In this document: positions 51,115 to 62,256 of the stretch, piece by piece
Position numbering within the stretch: position 1 is the first letter of the stretch
How the letters are laid out: every line of letters starts with the position of its first letter
Assembly: GCF_003688915.1 (NCBI RefSeq)
Contig: NZ_REFU01000001.1
Span: 1,550,001-1,614,000 of the forward strand
Direction: 5' to 3'
Source of the DNA: Rhodococcus sp. SBT000017
GTDB taxonomy: Bacteria > Actinomycetota > Actinomycetes > Mycobacteriales > Mycobacteriaceae
DNA length: 64,000 nt
Translations under genes and position numbers: made by a program
Notes under the pieces: model-generated
Told to the model about the DNA's origin: nothing
Databases searched by the model: none
The model's input: the letters and a program-made list of their open reading frames with translations, nothing else

Positions 51115-52465
51115 GTACACACCACGCGCGGGCACGGTCGTCGAGTTCACCGCCGTCGTCACCGGGGAGCCGCAGCCGTCACCGATTCCACCGTCGTTCA
51201 ACCAACGGTTTCACCTCGGTGATCTGGACGAGGCCGAGCGCGTCTGGATAGCCGGAGCCTTCGAAGTGCAGGGCAGCCTCGATACTCGGGCACTCGGGTG
51301 GGCCTTCGAGCACCTGATCGACCGCCACGACACCCTGCGCAGTTCCTTCGTTCGCATGGCGGCCGGAATCGAGCGGGTGGTCTACGAACCGGGTTCGGTG
51401 CAGATGAGGCAATCCACTCGAACCACCTTCTCGTCGGCGTCGATGCTCCGGAATCATCTCCGACGCACGCTCGAACTGCACTGCGATGCACGACGATTCC
51501 CGTCGTACACCTGTTTCGGAATCGACCGGCCGGATACCTCGACGATCCTGTGCGCATTCGACCACTCCAACGTCGACGCCATGTCGATCGCCGTCGTGGT
51601 CGACGAGATCCACACCCTGTACGACGCCTACCGCCGCTGCCCGTCGAACCCGGAAGCAGACCTGCCTCCGGTCGGCGGGTTCGTCGAGTACTGCCGCGTC
51701 GAAGCAACCCAGCCACTCGTCGACCCAACGGACGAGCGCATGGTGCGGTGGTCGACCTTCCTCACCGAGTGCGGGGGCACCACGCCACGTTTCCCGCTCG
51801 ACCTCGGCGTCGCCGAGGGTGAAACCGCGCCTCAGGCAACGACTGTCACTTCCCTACTCGACGCGCAGCACACCCTCGGCTTCGAGCAGCTCTGTGCCCG
51901 GTCCGGAGCCGGAATGTTCGCCGGCGTCGTAGCTGCGATCGGGCAGGCGTGCGTCGGCATCGGCGGACCGAGCCGCGTGCCGTTCCTGTTCCCGTTGCAC
52001 ACCCGCCATCAGCAGCAATTCTCGCGAGCACTGGGCTGGTTCACCACCAACGCTCCCATGACCTTGGAGGTCGAACGCGACCTCGCCGACACGATCACCG
52101 CGGCCCACACAGCGTTTCGCGCGGCACTACCGCTGAGCACCGTTCCGATCCCCCAGGTACTGAACAACCTCGGTGAGGCCTTCACCCTGTCGCGTCGAGA
52201 TGTGTTCATGGTGTCCTACATCGACTACACCAGAATCGAAGGACACGAACGCTTCGATCGAACCGATGCGCACCACATCAGCAATGCCACGGTGTCCGAC
52301 GACGCACAGTTCTGGGTCTCCCGCACCACATCGGGCCTGGCCCTGCGGTCACGATTTCCCGACACTGCAACGGCACGCTCGGTGATGAACGCGTTCACCG
52401 CCGAACTCGACGCACTCATGCGGGCCTCCGCAGCGAAACCCGAGAGCGCTGCCCTGACGCCCTGA
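51092..52465 (+). CDS. PapA-like condensation-domain acyltransferase P3
   Basis: The 457-residue protein starts [21 protein letters not shown]. The active-site motif is [11 protein letters not shown] (His about residue 158), with Ala in place of Gly. Other shared blocks are [20 protein letters not shown] and QFWVSR. The GTG start lies inside the end of P2 with AGGAG 7 bases upstream, so translation is coupled. sseA follows 86 bp later with its own likely promoter. Confidence 0.82.
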   Translation: MRVTSITEYTPRAGTVVEFTAVVTGEPQPSPIPPSFNQRFHLGDLDEAERVWIAGAFEVQGSLDTRALGWAFEHLIDRHDTLRSSFVRMAAGIERVVYEPGSVQMRQSTRTTFSSASMLRNHLRRTLELHCDARRFPSYTCFGIDRPDTSTILCAFDHSNVDAMSIAVVVDEIHTLYDAYRRCPSNPEADLPPVGGFVEYCRVEATQPLVDPTDERMVRWSTFLTECGGTTPRFPLDLGVAEGETAPQATTVTSLLDAQHTLGFEQLCARSGAGMFAGVVAAIGQACVGIGGPSRVPFLFPLHTRHQQQFSRALGWFTTNAPMTLEVERDLADTITAAHTAFRAALPLSTVPIPQVLNNLGEAFTLSRRDVFMVSYIDYTRIEGHERFDRTDAHHISNATVSDDAQFWVSRTTSGLALRSRFPDTATARSVMNAFTAELDALMRASAAKPESAALTP

Positions 52466-52480
52466 CGAACCGATTCCGCA

Positions 52481-52486
52481 TAGGAT
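52481..52486 (+). promoter_or_regulatory. Possible -10 element (TAGGAT) for sseA
   Basis: TAGGAT lies in the 86-bp gap between P3 and sseA, 65 bp before the start codon. No convincing -35 is seen. Confidence 0.3.
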
Positions 52487-52551
52487 CGACAGTGCAGACC
52501 GTTCACCCCCGGGCGGGCCGCCAGCCGAATATCTTCCGTAGGAGCCGATAC

Positions 52552-53448
52552 GTGCCTGTACCAACCGATTCCACCGCAACGTTCGCCGACTATGCGCATC
52601 CGGATCGTCTCGTATCGACCGAATGGCTGTCCGCTCATCTCGGCACCCCCGGCCTTCGCGTCGTCGAATCCGACGAGGACGTGTTGCTCTACGACGTCGG
52701 CCACATTCCCGGCGCGGTCAAGATCGATTGGCATCTCGACCTCAACGATCCGGTCACCCGTGACTACATCGACGGCGAGCAGTTCTCGAAACTGATGAGC
52801 CGCAAAGGTATTTCCCGGGAAGACACCATCGTCGTGTACGGCGACAAGAGCAACTGGTGGGCAGCGTATGCACTGTGGGTGTTCACTCTGTTCGGACATC
52901 AGGACGTCCGTCTGCTCGACGGCGGCCGCGACGCATGGTTGTCGGAGAACCGCGACACCACCCTCGACGTGCCCGAGTTCCCCGCAACCGACTACCCGGT
53001 GATCGAACGTCACGACGCGCCCATCCGCGCGTTCGCCTCCGACGTCCTCGGCTCGCTCGGAACGGTGCCGTTGATCGACGTCCGCTCCCCCGCCGAGTAC
53101 ACCGGCGAGCGCACCCACATGCCCGACTACCCCGAAGAAGGTGCTCTGCGCGGAGGTCATATCCCCACCGCCGTGAGCATTCCCTGGGCCAAGGCAGCCG
53201 CACCGGACGGACGCTTCCGTTCTCGTACGGAACTGGACGAGATCTACTCCGGTACCTCCGCGACCGACGACGTGATCGCGTACTGCCGTATCGGTGAGCG
53301 TTCGAGCCACACCTGGTTCGTGTTGACCCATCTGCTGGGGTACCAGTCGGTTCGCAACTACGACGGCTCGTGGACCGAATGGGGCAACGCCGTTCGCGTT
53401 CCGATCGCCAAGGGCGAGGAGCCCGGATCGGCTCCGGCCGCTCGATGA
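52552..53448 (+). CDS. sseA: Thiosulfate/3-mercaptopyruvate sulfurtransferase (rhodanese) SseA
   Basis: The 298-residue tandem rhodanese has an inactive first domain and a second domain with the catalytic Cys245 in [17 protein letters not shown] at 52552 has TAGGAG 7 bases upstream; the frame is open 20 codons before it. It transfers sulfane sulfur to cyanide or other acceptors. The SufE-like gene overlaps its stop (ATGA), suggesting sulfur relay between the two. In related genomes it follows maf directly. Confidence 0.93.
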   Translation: MPVPTDSTATFADYAHPDRLVSTEWLSAHLGTPGLRVVESDEDVLLYDVGHIPGAVKIDWHLDLNDPVTRDYIDGEQFSKLMSRKGISREDTIVVYGDKSNWWAAYALWVFTLFGHQDVRLLDGGRDAWLSENRDTTLDVPEFPATDYPVIERHDAPIRAFASDVLGSLGTVPLIDVRSPAEYTGERTHMPDYPEEGALRGGHIPTAVSIPWAKAAAPDGRFRSRTELDEIYSGTSATDDVIAYCRIGERSSHTWFVLTHLLGYQSVRNYDGSWTEWGNAVRVPIAKGEEPGSAPAAR

Positions 53449-53858
53449 GTGCCCTGCCGGAGTCGCTGGCCGAGATCGTCGACGACTTCGCCGCGGTGGA
53501 GGGGCAGGACAAGCTGCAGCTACTGCTGGAGTTCAGTCGCGAACTGCCCCCGCTGCCGGAGCACCTTGCTCAGGATGCGATGGAACCGGTGCCGGAGTGC
53601 CAGTCTCCACTGTTCCTGTCGGTGGATGCAGGCGATCCGGCGCGGATCCGGCTGTTTTTCAGCGCCCCGCCGGAAGCTCCGACCACGCGGGGGTTCGCCT
53701 CGATCCTGGCGCAGGGACTCGACGGTCTCAGCGCACAGGAGATCCTCGACGTACCGGACGACTTCTACTCGGCTCTGGGCCTGAGCGACGCGGTCAGTCC
53801 GCTGCGACTGCGCGGTATGTCGGCGATGTTGGCGCGGATCAAGCGTCACCTGCGTTGA
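53445..53858 (+). CDS. SufE family sulfur-acceptor protein
   Basis: A 137-residue protein with the SufE active-site cysteine Cys52 in [10 protein letters not shown] and a C-terminal block [17 protein letters not shown]. SufE proteins take persulfide from a cysteine desulfurase; here pairing with the rhodanese SseA through a 4-bp overlap suggests an alternative donor. It ends just before a strong hairpin. Confidence 0.9.
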   Translation: MSALPESLAEIVDDFAAVEGQDKLQLLLEFSRELPPLPEHLAQDAMEPVPECQSPLFLSVDAGDPARIRLFFSAPPEAPTTRGFASILAQGLDGLSAQEILDVPDDFYSALGLSDAVSPLRLRGMSAMLARIKRHLR

Positions 53859-53862
53859 CGGG

Positions 53863-53887
53863 CGACGGCGCAGGTAGTGCGCCGTCG
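53863..53887 (+). terminator. Hairpin terminator after sufE
   Basis: Perfect 10-bp stem CGACGGCGCA/TGCGCCGTCG with loop GGTAG, followed by TCTT. It separates sseA-sufE from P4. Confidence 0.8.
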
Positions 53888-53889
53888 TC

Positions 53890-53919
53890 TTGATCGATAC
53901 AACGGGTCGTCGTTAGACT
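53890..53919 (+). promoter_or_regulatory. Putative promoter of PapA-like P4
   Basis: TTGATC (53890-53895) and TAGACT (53914-53919) are 18 bp apart. The ten bases TTAGACTCCG also occur at the accA3 promoter. Confidence 0.5.
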
Positions 53920-53983
53920 CCGCGACAGGGCCACTGAGGCCCAGTCCCCCCGATGCGTACGACGAAGGTTGGTTGCTGCCGAT

Positions 53984-55453
53984 ATGGAGTTCACGGAGTT
54001 GGCGGACTACGCGGTTCCCGCGGGCACGCTCACCGAGTGGATACCCAGCGTCGGCCCGCAGGCCCGCACTCCGGAAGCCGCAGGGTGGCATCCCGACGCC
54101 AGGCCGACGTCCTATGTTCACGAGGCGCACCTTCGCACGAGCCTGAGCAGTCCTCGTCGCGGTCGTGAATCGTGGCTCGGCGCGGCCTTCGAAATCGCGG
54201 GCCCGTTGGACAAGCGCGCGTTTCGCCAGGCAGTTCTGAACTGGATCGACCGGCACGAGGCGATGCGTTCGAGCGCGTCGATCGACGAGGTGACGGGCGA
54301 GATGACGCGGGTGACCGCGGCGCAGGGTGCCATCGACATCTGGCAGGTCGAGCAGGAACGGTGCGCGCAATCGAGCGAGGTGTTCGAGCACCTGCAGTAT
54401 CTGTTCGACGAGTTCACCTCACCGTTGATCTGGCCCGCGTACGCCTTCGTGACTCTCGAACCAATTGACGAGACGCGTCCGATCACCGTGTTCTTCGCTG
54501 CGGATCACTCGATCATCGACGGTCTGTCCACGGTGTTGGTCGCGCACGAGATCGCTGCTCTGTACGGCGAGGAACTCGGTGGCGCGCCTGCTGCGCTGTT
54601 CGAGGCCGGCAGCTACCTCGACTTCGGTTCCTCCGAACGTGAGAGGAATGCAGAGCTCGAGCACTCGCACGACGCCGTGAGAATCTGGCGGGATTTTCTG
54701 GTCGACGGCAATGGTGAGCTACCGGCCTTTCCACTCGACATCGGCGATCCGAGCCCCGACGATCTGCCGCAGGGTGGTTTGTCCGCGTGGGTGCTCGACC
54801 CCGATCAGGCCGACTCGTTCTCGGTCGCCTGCCGCAAGACCGGACACAGCCTGTTCGCGGGATTGCTGGCAGTGCTCGCCATCACCGGCTCCGAATTGGG
54901 CGGTGGCACTCGTTTCCGCACGGTGACTCCGGTTCACACCCGAGACGAGCCGCAGTGGGCCTCCGCGCTGGGCTGGTTCGTCGGACTGTGCCCCATCTCC
55001 TTCGACTTCGCCGGTGCGGACTCGTTCGGCTCTGTGGTCGCGGCGGCCTCGGCCGAGGTGAAGAAGACGAAACCGATCGCCCGCGTTCCTCTCGATCGCG
55101 TGTTCACCACTCTGGGCTACTCCGCCCGCCCGCGTTTCGTCGTCTCGTTCATGGATGTGCGGTTCGCGCCTGCCGCCGAGCACTGGCCGGACTGGAATGC
55201 CCGCGCGCTACGCAGTAAGCAGTATCAGCACGATGTGTACATCTGGATCAACCGCACGCCGCAGGGAATCAACATCGCGGCTCGCTATCCCAACACCGAG
55301 CAGGCGACCGCTCGGGTTCACGAGTACGTCGGTGCCTTCCGAAAGCTGTTGACCGATGTGGCGGACACCGGTACCGCCCGATTCCCTCATGCGGGCGACG
55401 ATCGGTCCGATATCGGACATACCGACACCGGTCAGATCGCTACCAATCAGTAG
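53984..55453 (+). CDS. PapA-like condensation-domain acyltransferase P4
   Basis: The 489-residue protein starts [21 protein letters not shown], nearly the same as P1. The motif [11 protein letters not shown] near residue 174 is an intact HxxxDG. Shared blocks are [17 protein letters not shown] and YIWINR. ATG at 53984 is set by match to P1; an in-frame TTG five codons upstream is possible. It is inserted between sufE and accA3, a second break in the usual gene order, and has its own terminator before and promoter. It probably acts in the same pathway as P1-P3. Confidence 0.82.
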   Translation: MEFTELADYAVPAGTLTEWIPSVGPQARTPEAAGWHPDARPTSYVHEAHLRTSLSSPRRGRESWLGAAFEIAGPLDKRAFRQAVLNWIDRHEAMRSSASIDEVTGEMTRVTAAQGAIDIWQVEQERCAQSSEVFEHLQYLFDEFTSPLIWPAYAFVTLEPIDETRPITVFFAADHSIIDGLSTVLVAHEIAALYGEELGGAPAALFEAGSYLDFGSSERERNAELEHSHDAVRIWRDFLVDGNGELPAFPLDIGDPSPDDLPQGGLSAWVLDPDQADSFSVACRKTGHSLFAGLLAVLAITGSELGGGTRFRTVTPVHTRDEPQWASALGWFVGLCPISFDFAGADSFGSVVAAASAEVKKTKPIARVPLDRVFTTLGYSARPRFVVSFMDVRFAPAAEHWPDWNARALRSKQYQHDVYIWINRTPQGINIAARYPNTEQATARVHEYVGAFRKLLTDVADTGTARFPHAGDDRSDIGHTDTGQIATNQ

Positions 55454-55497
55454 CTCACTGCGGGTCGCGGCCGATCCGCTGCAGCTGTGCGGACCGA

Positions 55498-55528
55498 TTG
55501 CAGCGACGACAGTGCCGGTGCTTAGACT
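55498..55528 (+). promoter_or_regulatory. Putative promoter of accA3
   Basis: TTGCAG (55498-55503) and TAGACT (55523-55528) are 19 bp apart, 53 bp before the GTG start. The -10 region TTAGACTCCG matches that before P4. Confidence 0.45.
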
Positions 55529-55581
55529 CCGACGTGACGTTCGCAACGAAGCACGCGAGAAATACATCTGTAGGAGGCTCA

Positions 55582-57378
<1,797 letters not shown>

Positions 57379-57385
57379 CGTAGCG

Positions 57386-57811
57386 ATGTCCGAGCTTCCG
57401 GAAATTCGGATCGGTACGGCTGACCGGGAGAAGGCCCTCGAAGCGCTGAGTCTGCACTTCAGCGAGGGTCGGCTCACCGTGCCCGAGTTCGACGAGCGCA
57501 GCGCCGTCGTTGCTTCGGCGACGACGCGTGGGGAGATCGACAAGGTCTTCGTCGATCTCCCCACTGCTTCGACGTCGCACACGCCCGCCCAACTCGGGAA
57601 GTCTCCGGCACCGGCCGAGAGCGGAGCCGGAATCGATTGGCGCGCAGTAGTGATGCCCCTGGTCGTCTTCGGTTCACTGGCATTGTTCTTCCTCACCGAC
57701 TTCGATCAGAAGTGGCTCTTCTTCCTTCTCATCCCACTGGCGGGTGCGCTGCTGTCGGCCGGTGGACATTCCAAGGACGAGAAAAAGAAGAAAAAGAAGA
57801 GAGATCGTTGA
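57386..57811 (+). CDS. DUF1707 membrane protein with poly-lysine tail
   Basis: A 141-residue protein. The N-terminal DUF1707 domain (IRIGTADREKALEALSLHFSEGRLTVPEFDER) is a SHOCT-like helical pair common in actinobacteria. Two hydrophobic helices and a tail DEKKKKKKRDR follow. The tail is encoded by an A/G-only tract that also serves as a ribosome binding region for the next gene, whose TTG start overlaps the stop (TTGA). Function unknown. It starts 7 bp after accA3. Confidence 0.82.
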   Translation: MSELPEIRIGTADREKALEALSLHFSEGRLTVPEFDERSAVVASATTRGEIDKVFVDLPTASTSHTPAQLGKSPAPAESGAGIDWRAVVMPLVVFGSLALFFLTDFDQKWLFFLLIPLAGALLSAGGHSKDEKKKKKKRDR

Positions 57812-58494
57812 AGGCGCTTCTGTTCGATGTGTTCGGCACAGTGGTCGATTGGCGCACCAGCGTGGCCCGCGAGGTCGAATCCGTGTGTGGTCCCGACGTC
57901 GCCAGTCATGCATTCGCCGACCGCTGGCGCAGCCTGTATCAACCGGCGATGGAACAGGTTCGGTCGGGCAGTCGACCGTTCACCCGGCTCGATGTACTCC
58001 ATCTCGAGTCGCTTCGAGTCGTCCTGTCGGAGTTCGATATTCAGCTCGACGACAGCGATATCGCATCCTTGAATCACGCGTGGCATCGGTTGGATCCGTG
58101 GCCGGACTCGGTGCCCGGGCTCACGCGACTTCGTACCCAGTTCATCATCGCCCCGCTCTCGAACGGCAACATCTCGCTGCTGCTCGATATGGCCAAGAAT
58201 GCCGGACTGCCGTGGGACGCTATCCTCGGCGCAGAACCGGTACAGACATACAAGCCCATGCCCGACGCATATCTCCGCACCGCGGACATTCTGGGTCTCG
58301 AGCCGAGCGAGTGCATGATGGTCGCCGCACACAACAGTGATCTCGCTGCGGCCGCGGACTGTGGCTTCGCAACGGCATTCGTCGCCCGTCCGCTCGAACA
58401 CGGCCCGAGTCAAACCACCGACCGCACCGCGGAATCCGACTGGACTCACAGCGTCGACTCGATCGATTCTCTCGCATCGCAATTGGGCTGCTGA
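57808..58494 (+). CDS. Haloacid dehalogenase type II (HAD hydrolase)
   Basis: The 228-residue protein begins KALLFDVFGTVVDWR with nucleophile Asp7. It has PLSNGN as motif II and YKPMPDAY with the motif III Lys, matching L-2-haloacid dehalogenases; the physiological substrate may be another small acid. It uses a TTG start overlapping the DUF1707 stop by 4 bp. The frame is open another 57 codons upstream, inside DUF1707, in the -1 frame. Confidence 0.85.
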   Translation: MKALLFDVFGTVVDWRTSVAREVESVCGPDVASHAFADRWRSLYQPAMEQVRSGSRPFTRLDVLHLESLRVVLSEFDIQLDDSDIASLNHAWHRLDPWPDSVPGLTRLRTQFIIAPLSNGNISLLLDMAKNAGLPWDAILGAEPVQTYKPMPDAYLRTADILGLEPSECMMVAAHNSDLAAAADCGFATAFVARPLEHGPSQTTDRTAESDWTHSVDSIDSLASQLGC

Positions 58495-58503
58495 CAACAC
58501 CAG

Positions 58504-59064
58504 TCACGTCGGCGGAATCAGCTGGTGCGCAATCCACGCGTCCACGTCCCGGTGCGACCGGAATCGAACGATCGGCAGCTCCGGACGGCGCACACTCAAC
58601 CGTTGCACCCGCTCGGTAGTCAACCGGTAGGTGCTCCAGGCCCACCGGACGATGTACTCGCGATCGAAGAAGATCCGGTGCAGCGGTGGCTCGATGTTGC
58701 CGTTCCACAGCTCGTGCCTACCGAGCATGCGGCGTAGCGTCCGAGTTATCACCTGCCGCATGACCGTTCGACGTGGCAGGTCGAGCCACAAGAGCAGATC
58801 CGCATCTGCGAGGCGATCGCGCACAACACCGTACTGCCACTCGGTGACCCACGACGGGCGTACAAGAAACTCGTCGACATCGCTCTCGAAGGTCGGACGC
58901 GGCGTCCAGTTCGGGCCGTGGAACAAGCTGTCGATCTCGACGTGTTCGATGTCGAGCAAGGACCCGATGCGAGCGGCCAGCGTGGTCTTGCCGGAACCGG
59001 ATGTCCCCGCGACGACTATTCGCGCGGGGCGATGCGGCAGGGCGGCGTCCGGTCCGACAATCAC
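58504..59064 (-). CDS. P-loop NTPase, adenylate-kinase/topology-modulation (FlaR-like) protein
   Basis: The 186-residue protein has a Walker A loop AGTSGSGKTTLAARIG near residue 19 and a kinase-like lid with LWNGNIEPPLHRIFF. This class is often labelled adenylate kinase or topology modulation protein, with unknown substrate. The GTG start overlaps the stop of the membrane protein upstream (GTGA). It is convergent with the dehalogenase (9 bp). Confidence 0.8.
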   Translation of the reverse strand: MIVGPDAALPHRPARIVVAGTSGSGKTTLAARIGSLLDIEHVEIDSLFHGPNWTPRPTFESDVDEFLVRPSWVTEWQYGVVRDRLADADLLLWLDLPRRTVMRQVITRTLRRMLGRHELWNGNIEPPLHRIFFDREYIVRWAWSTYRLTTERVQRLSVRRPELPIVRFRSHRDVDAWIAHQLIPPT

Positions 59065-59537
59065 GAAGGAGACGGTAGCGAATCGTGGAAACCGATAGGC
59101 CGTCGACTACGTCGGACGATTGCAACGATCCCGACCATCAAGGGCATCTGCAGAAAAACGATGGCGTTCAGAGCGTCGTTCGGAAGAGGCAAGTAGTCGA
59201 AGAACTGGGCCGTTCCGGTCACGATGAGCACCAGGTAGGACAATTGCATCGACAGCATGTGCCGCCGAAGCCACCCCGACCGTGAGCGTCCGACCGCCGG
59301 TTGCAGCCAGCCGAACAGCACCAGCGCGGCTGTCAGGATCGACACATCGTGGAACACGCTCCATCCGTCACGGATCTCGGTGACGAAGAACGACGACACG
59401 ATCATCACCAGAATCGCCACGACATATGTGCGTCCGCATGCCCGATGAAAAGCAGTGCCCTTGCGGGCGAACAGAACCACTGCTCCGACCAGAACGGACA
59501 GCACTGCGGCCGAGATGTGCAGCACTGTGATCGGCAT
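59061..59537 (-). CDS. DUF2306-like integral membrane protein
   Basis: A 158-residue protein with four predicted helices (starting ITVLHISAAVLSVLVGAVVLF) and a conserved-looking RRHMLSMQLSYLV segment in the third helix. I know no function for it. It is coupled to the P-loop protein by a 4-bp overlap. Confidence 0.65.
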   Translation of the reverse strand: MPITVLHISAAVLSVLVGAVVLFARKGTAFHRACGRTYVVAILVMIVSSFFVTEIRDGWSVFHDVSILTAALVLFGWLQPAVGRSRSGWLRRHMLSMQLSYLVLIVTGTAQFFDYLPLPNDALNAIVFLQMPLMVGIVAIVRRSRRPIGFHDSLPSPS

Positions 59538-59623
59538 CCGCCACCACCTTCCGCGGCCTCGACGCTACCGAATCGCGAGCACCGATGCTGCGCCAGCGTG
59601 CTGTACCGGACTGATGTCGCCCT

Positions 59624-60451
59624 CTACGGTTGGGCACACAGCGCTACGATCGCCTCCGCCATGTGGTTCACGAACTCTCGACGCGCCGACTCGGGCAGCC
59701 GGTCGAGTGAGAGGTACGGGTTGAGGTCTTCGAGCTCGACCAGAAGAAGCGCGCCTTCGACGGTGCGGCACGCGTCCACCCGCGTGATTCCGTGGTCGAT
59801 GTCGTTCCAGTCGACGAATCGTTGCGCGAACTCCTCGTCCTGCGCAGTAGTCGAGTACGGCTCCAGGTCCCAGCGTCGGCCGGGGTCCGGAGCGTACAAG
59901 GAGTATTGAAATGTGCGGCCGATGAAGTAGAACGACACTTCGTACACGAAATCGATTCGCGGCTGAATCAGATGGCCCGCCTCGACTTCCGACAGTTCGG
60001 CGCGCCCGATGTGACGCATACCGATCGAGTCGGCACCCCATTTCGGTTTCACCACATAGGCATCGACCTCGGGTAGGCGCGAGACGTCCCGTGGGTCGTC
60101 GACGGTAGGAATAACAGGAAAGCCAGCTGCACAAAGGTCGACCAGGTACTGCTTGCCTCTCTGGTCGCCTTTGCCGGTGAGCTGGGTGAAGACCCTCGTA
60201 CCGTTCTCGCGCGCATGGCGAGTGAACGCGTCGAAAGCATCCTGGTACCCCAGCACAGGCCCGGAGTTCCGGATAACGACAACATCGAACCCGTCCATCA
60301 GCGCAAGCGCGTCGAGCGGGTGACACAGCGCAATGTCGACCCACTTGCGGAGCTGCGACGACAGGAAGATGTCCTCGTCGCAGTAGCGTCGGCCCCTTGA
60401 CAGATAAGCCAGGTCGGTGACGAAGAGAACGCGTGGACGGGGTGCATGCAT
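59624..60451 (-). CDS. ATP-grasp-like protein
   Basis: A 275-residue protein with segments typical of the ATP-grasp fold: FTQLTGKGDQRGKQYLVDL, a nucleotide-binding strand YVVKPKWGADSIG, and the Mg-binding C-terminal VELEDLNPYLSLD. The first 100 residues resemble the pre-ATP-grasp domain (VLFVTDLAYLSRGRRY). ATP-grasp ligases join a carboxylate to an amine or thiol. No partner biosynthetic genes other than the methyltransferase and VOC protein upstream are visible. Substrate unknown. Confidence 0.7.
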   Translation of the reverse strand: MHAPRPRVLFVTDLAYLSRGRRYCDEDIFLSSQLRKWVDIALCHPLDALALMDGFDVVVIRNSGPVLGYQDAFDAFTRHARENGTRVFTQLTGKGDQRGKQYLVDLCAAGFPVIPTVDDPRDVSRLPEVDAYVVKPKWGADSIGMRHIGRAELSEVEAGHLIQPRIDFVYEVSFYFIGRTFQYSLYAPDPGRRWDLEPYSTTAQDEEFAQRFVDWNDIDHGITRVDACRTVEGALLLVELEDLNPYLSLDRLPESARREFVNHMAEAIVALCAQP

Positions 60452-60478
60452 CGGGCAACTCCTACCGGTCTCGAGACG

Positions 60479-61120
60479 TCACGATGTCCGTTTGCGGGCC
60501 AACAGAAATGCCTGCGATGTCGACTCGTAATCCATCGGAGCGCGATGCACGCGCACGTCCACCTCGAAATCGGCCTCGACGAGCATGGCCACGACTGTGT
60601 CGGGGTCGAGTCGGTATGCGTCGTACGAGACCGAGTGTCCATACGCCTGCTCCAGTCGCACTCGCTCGTTGCCTGCTTGAAATGCCAACAACAGCAGACC
60701 TTCCGGCACCAGCACCCGGTGCAATTCGGCGAATATCCCCGACAATTGCTGTGGCGGCGTGTGGATGATCGAGTACCAGGCAACGATCCCTACCAGGGAG
60801 CTGTCCCCCGCGTCCAATACCTCCATCGATCCGACACCGAATCGCAGGTGCGGGTATTCGCGCCGCGCGACCTCGATCATGTTGGGCGACAGGTCCATTC
60901 CCACAACCCCGAGGCCGAGGCGGTGCAAATGTTCGGTGATGCGGCCGGTTCCGCATCCCACTTCGAGAACGTCGCCGCTCGACACTCGGTCCGCAAATGT
61001 CGCCAACAGTCCGTGCTCGAGATGTCGCCCGTCGAGTTCGTCGCGAACCAGGTCGGCGTAGCTCTCGGCAACGGTGTCGTAGGCGGCCCTCGTCATCGAA
61101 ACATGCTGCTGCTCGGTCAC
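60479..61120 (-). CDS. Class I SAM-dependent methyltransferase
   Basis: The 213-residue protein has the SAM-binding motif VLEVGCGTGRITEHL and a following acidic MDLSPNM, the usual motif I and II pattern. The C-terminal half is family-typical, without clues to the substrate. The start follows the VOC stop by 5 bp, and the ATP-grasp gene follows after 27 bp, so VOC-methyltransferase-ATP-grasp form one unit. Confidence 0.85.
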   Translation of the reverse strand: MTEQQHVSMTRAAYDTVAESYADLVRDELDGRHLEHGLLATFADRVSSGDVLEVGCGTGRITEHLHRLGLGVVGMDLSPNMIEVARREYPHLRFGVGSMEVLDAGDSSLVGIVAWYSIIHTPPQQLSGIFAELHRVLVPEGLLLLAFQAGNERVRLEQAYGHSVSYDAYRLDPDTVVAMLVEADFEVDVRVHRAPMDYESTSQAFLLARKRTS

Positions 61121-61125
61121 GGTGG

Positions 61126-61527
61126 CTACGGTACCGGCTCACCCGGCGTCGACAGGTAGGAGTGCGTCAGCATCTCGAACAAGTGCCCGGTCGGGTCGCG
61201 GAAGTACACTCCGCGGCCACCGTGGTCGGTGTTGACAGTGCCGGGTTCGGTCATTCGAGGATCGGCCCAGTGCTCGACGCCCTGGTCGACCAGCCTGGTG
61301 TAGGCCGCGTCGAACAGATCGTCGCCCACCCGAAAGGCATAGTGCTGAACCTGAATATCGTCGAAGGGAGGCTCGGCGAATTGAACGAGCGTGCCGTCGG
61401 TGAGTTGGACGTTGACGAACGGCCCCCACGACGGTGCCTCCGGCAGGGCGAACAGCTCGCGAAAGAACGCCGCAGAATCGGAACTGTTCTTCGCAACGAT
61501 GATGGTGTGATCGAACGAAATGGTCAT
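61126..61527 (-). CDS. VOC (glyoxalase/bleomycin resistance) family protein
   Basis: The 133-residue protein starts MTISFDHTIIVAKNSSDSAAFF and ends with RGVYFRDPTGHLFEMLTH, a complete pair of beta-alpha-beta-beta-beta units. Metal ligands are likely His7, His62 region and Glu near HLFEML. ATG at 61527 has AGGAGG 6 bases upstream; the frame runs 19 codons further. It may be a dioxygenase, isomerase or binding protein. Confidence 0.82.
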   Translation of the reverse strand: MTISFDHTIIVAKNSSDSAAFFRELFALPEAPSWGPFVNVQLTDGTLVQFAEPPFDDIQVQHYAFRVGDDLFDAAYTRLVDQGVEHWADPRMTEPGTVNTDHGGRGVYFRDPTGHLFEMLTHSYLSTPGEPVP

Positions 61528-61695
61528 GCGCTGCCTCCTGGGCAGTACGACGCCTCCATGCCTGACGCAGTCCGTCATCGGCACGCGACGCTGCCGACGA
61601 TGCTCTCACGGACCCCGAATCCGAGTCAACCGGTGAATTCACGGGCCGGCACCGGTCTTCTTCGGTGACAGTATTGCCGAGGAGAGGAACCCAGC

Positions 61696-62256
61696 ATGGT
61701 CGGTCGACTTCTGTTCGTTCACGGTGCCGGCGGATTTTTCGACGACGCGGAGCTGGCGCGCTGGTTGGCCGAAGCTCTGCGCCTCGACCTTCGGATGCCG
61801 GAGTTGTCCGACACCGCAATGGGTTTCGAGGACTGGGCCGAACCGGTTCGCCGGCACCTCGACCGGCTCGGACCGGAGGATTCGGTGATTGCGCACTCCT
61901 TCGGCGCATCGATCCTCGTCAGGGTCTTGGCAGAACATCGACGGGAACGGCCGCGGCGGGCAACTCTGTTGGCGATGCCGGACTGGACTCCGCGTGGGTG
62001 GGACGTCGCCGACTACGCGTTCACCGACCCAGAGCCCGAGACCGACCTGACGCTCGTCCACTGCCGGGACGACGACGTGGTTCCCATTTCTCACCTGGCG
62101 CTGAACTCGACGGCTCTACCGTCGGCGACGGTGGTCGAGTTCCCGACCGGTGGTCATCAGTTCGACGGCATGATCGACGCCGTTGCCGCCGAAATCCGCG
62201 GATGGACGCGTCCCCGCGGGGACGCTTCTACTGACCCCGATCCTCGTAGTCGATGA
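61696..62256 (+). CDS. Small alpha/beta hydrolase (RBBP9/YdeN-like)
   Basis: The 186-residue protein starts MVGRLLFVHGAGGFFDD. It has a nucleophile elbow HSFGAS near residue 67, an acidic residue in DDDVVP and a catalytic His in GGHQFD. This is the small serine hydrolase type. Substrate is unknown. Its 3' end overlaps the convergent CHC2 gene by 29 bp. Confidence 0.82.
   Translation: MVGRLLFVHGAGGFFDDAELARWLAEALRLDLRMPELSDTAMGFEDWAEPVRRHLDRLGPEDSVIAHSFGASILVRVLAEHRRERPRRATLLAMPDWTPRGWDVADYAFTDPEPETDLTLVHCRDDDVVPISHLALNSTALPSATVVEFPTGGHQFDGMIDAVAAEIRGWTRPRGDASTDPDPRSR

Noticed and set aside
59072..59077. TACCGT as a -10 element for a leaderless P-loop gene
   Set aside because: The GTG start overlaps the stop of the upstream membrane-protein gene as GTGA, so translational coupling explains it better.
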